A stretch of 64,000 bases of DNA from Anodontia alba. Its lineage: Eukaryota > Mollusca > Bivalvia > Lucinida > Lucinidae. Made by a program: the position numbers and the translations under genes. Each line of letters begins with the position of its first letter. Positions within the stretch are counted from its first letter, which is position 1. The stretch is from assembly GCA_964016985.1 (NCBI GenBank), contig OZ024830.1, forward strand, positions 60,434,104 through 60,498,103. The letters run 5' to 3'. Of this stretch, positions 63,171-64,000 are shown one piece after another. The notes under the pieces are model-generated. The model searched no databases and was not told the DNA's origin. It was given only the letters and a program-made list of their open reading frames with translations.

Positions 63171-63237
63171 GCACGCCCGAAAGCACATTTTCTCATAGCA
63201 AGCCGCCATTATCCTGGCGAATGGGCACTGCTTCTGT

Positions 63238-63490
63238 TAGCATAGCTTCAGATAAGACACGTTTTATTTCAATGAGTTTTCTTTTCAGTATATTCCCACG
63301 AAAACATATGTTGTAGGTACTCATTAGAAGCGCCTCTTAAAGAATGAGAACCCACAACATAAGTTTTCATAGACATTCAAGGAAATGGCGAGGCGCTTGT
63401 AAATAGTGTATCCACAACATACGTTTTCGCGGAGAAGAAAAATAAATATTTTCGGATACTCCTTTTTATCTGGGGCTATGAATAATCGGC
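63238..63490. mobile_element. MITE family E, copy 5, core rearranged
   Basis: ATAGCTTCAGATAAGAC and CTTTTTATCTGGGGCTATGA ends. The left core arm TAGGTACTCATTAGAAGCGC is followed by TTAAAGAATGAGAACCCACA, then a second GGCGAGGCGCTTGTAAATAG piece. The hairpin is broken. Confidence 0.72.
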
Positions 63491-63587
63491 TTACATATTA
63501 CATTGAGAGTATTGTATGTAGGATTTTAGCTCGAAGGGTAGACACTTGAACCACAACGAGAGAAAACGTACCTTCTAAATTTGCGCT

Positions 63588-63760
63588 CAACGAAGACTCG
63601 AATCAGCCTGCGCATGCGCGCAGTCTAGCGTCTTCGTTGTCTGCATGAAGAAATTTTGCGCCCTCGGCTATCTAAAATACGCTCAGCGAAGATTTTGATC
63701 AGACTGCGCTAAGGCGCAGTCTGATCTGAATCTTCGCTGGGCGCACGTGACCTGAGGTAC
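63588..63760. repeat. family J, two hairpins
   Basis: AACGAAGACTCGAATCAGCC / GCGCAGTCTAGCGTCTTCGT (partial) and GCGAAGATTTTGATCAGACT / AGTCTGATCTGAATCTTCGC (good). Both flanked by GCGC(T/C)CA-type bases. Confidence 0.75.
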
Positions 63761-64000
63761 AATTTCGGATGTTACGGCTTTTGTTTAGTGATGTAATGTA
63801 GATCGGGTTCAAACTAATTAGTAGTCTGGTGGAACAGAAGGAAGAAAATAGAATGTACACGGGTACTTGTATATTTAAGACCAGTTACATACAGCATGTA
63901 AACTGTCATAAAAATATATGAAATATACATGTATCAATGTTAATACCTTTCTCATTGCATGTTCCGTCACATATGTATTTAAGCTTTAACACTCTGCAGA
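63761..64000. other. no gene recognised
   Basis: AT-rich end of window without a recognised element. Confidence 0.3.

Noticed and set aside
1..64000. Retroviral or other viral insertion
   Set aside because: No gag, protease, integrase or LTR-like pairs seen; the only mobile coding remnants are mariner and LINE.

Overview
The window looks like nuclear DNA of a bivalve mollusc (or a close lophotrochozoan). It has intron-containing genes with GT/AG junctions, tRNA-derived SINEs, mariner and non-LTR retrotransposon remnants, TA-flanked MITEs, and long degenerate tandem arrays. I see nothing prokaryotic: no operons and no ribosome-binding sites. The species is not identified.

Genes. Two protein-coding genes can be rebuilt by joining exons whose phases agree. 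Gene 1 (4248-6357, +, 2 exons, 222 aa) has an N-terminal block with an FYHMT motif and an Ile/Leu-Gly helix, and a C-terminal WVEVLVVG strand. This faintly resembles an ADP-ribosyltransferase-type fold and is otherwise unassigned. Gene 2 (39739-58317, +, 5 exons, 796 aa) begins with a PTB/PID-like domain split over exons 1-2. A short internal-repeat exon follows, then a 1.3-kb exon coding for about eight 41-residue proline-rich repeats, then an Arg/Tyr-rich C-terminus. A mariner transposase with one visible nonsense codon lies at the left edge (minus strand), and a LINE 3' fragment with the RT C-terminal tail lies at 20961-21220.

Everything else is repeat-dominated. Families recur across the window and are lettered in the feature list. 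A: nine ~275-bp MITEs with CATYACGAAAACA ends. B: three with CAGTTGAACCTC-like ends. C: four with CAGTCGACTCTCGTTATC ends. D: six with TTAACCCTTAAAGCGC ends. E: five with CATAGC/AGATAAG ends. H and J: small perfect hairpins. K: foldbacks around TCTACTCTAAAAGG. L: a dispersed repeat with ATTCTATAGTATCCAATG and GGCATGGCCC. M: a dispersed repeat with TGGACTCTTCCATCTTT. Q: CCCAG...CTGGG palindromes. Z: a dispersed repeat with AGTTGGGCAAGGCCTGC. There are eight SINE copies. Families A, B and E share one palindromic core whose paired bases differ between families but stay complementary.

Tandem arrays occur with periods of 18, 24, 39, 41, 42, 47, 49/57, ~71, ~120-165 and ~320 bp. Gene 2 introns are especially rich in them. 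An 18-bp array follows exon 1, a 42-bp array made of 3' splice-site-like units runs up to the acceptor of exon 3, a ~585-bp foldback lies in intron 3, and a ~400-bp foldback lies in intron 4 just before exon 5.

All calls rest on reading the sequence. No database search or folding program was run, so family names are recognition and array boundaries are approximate.
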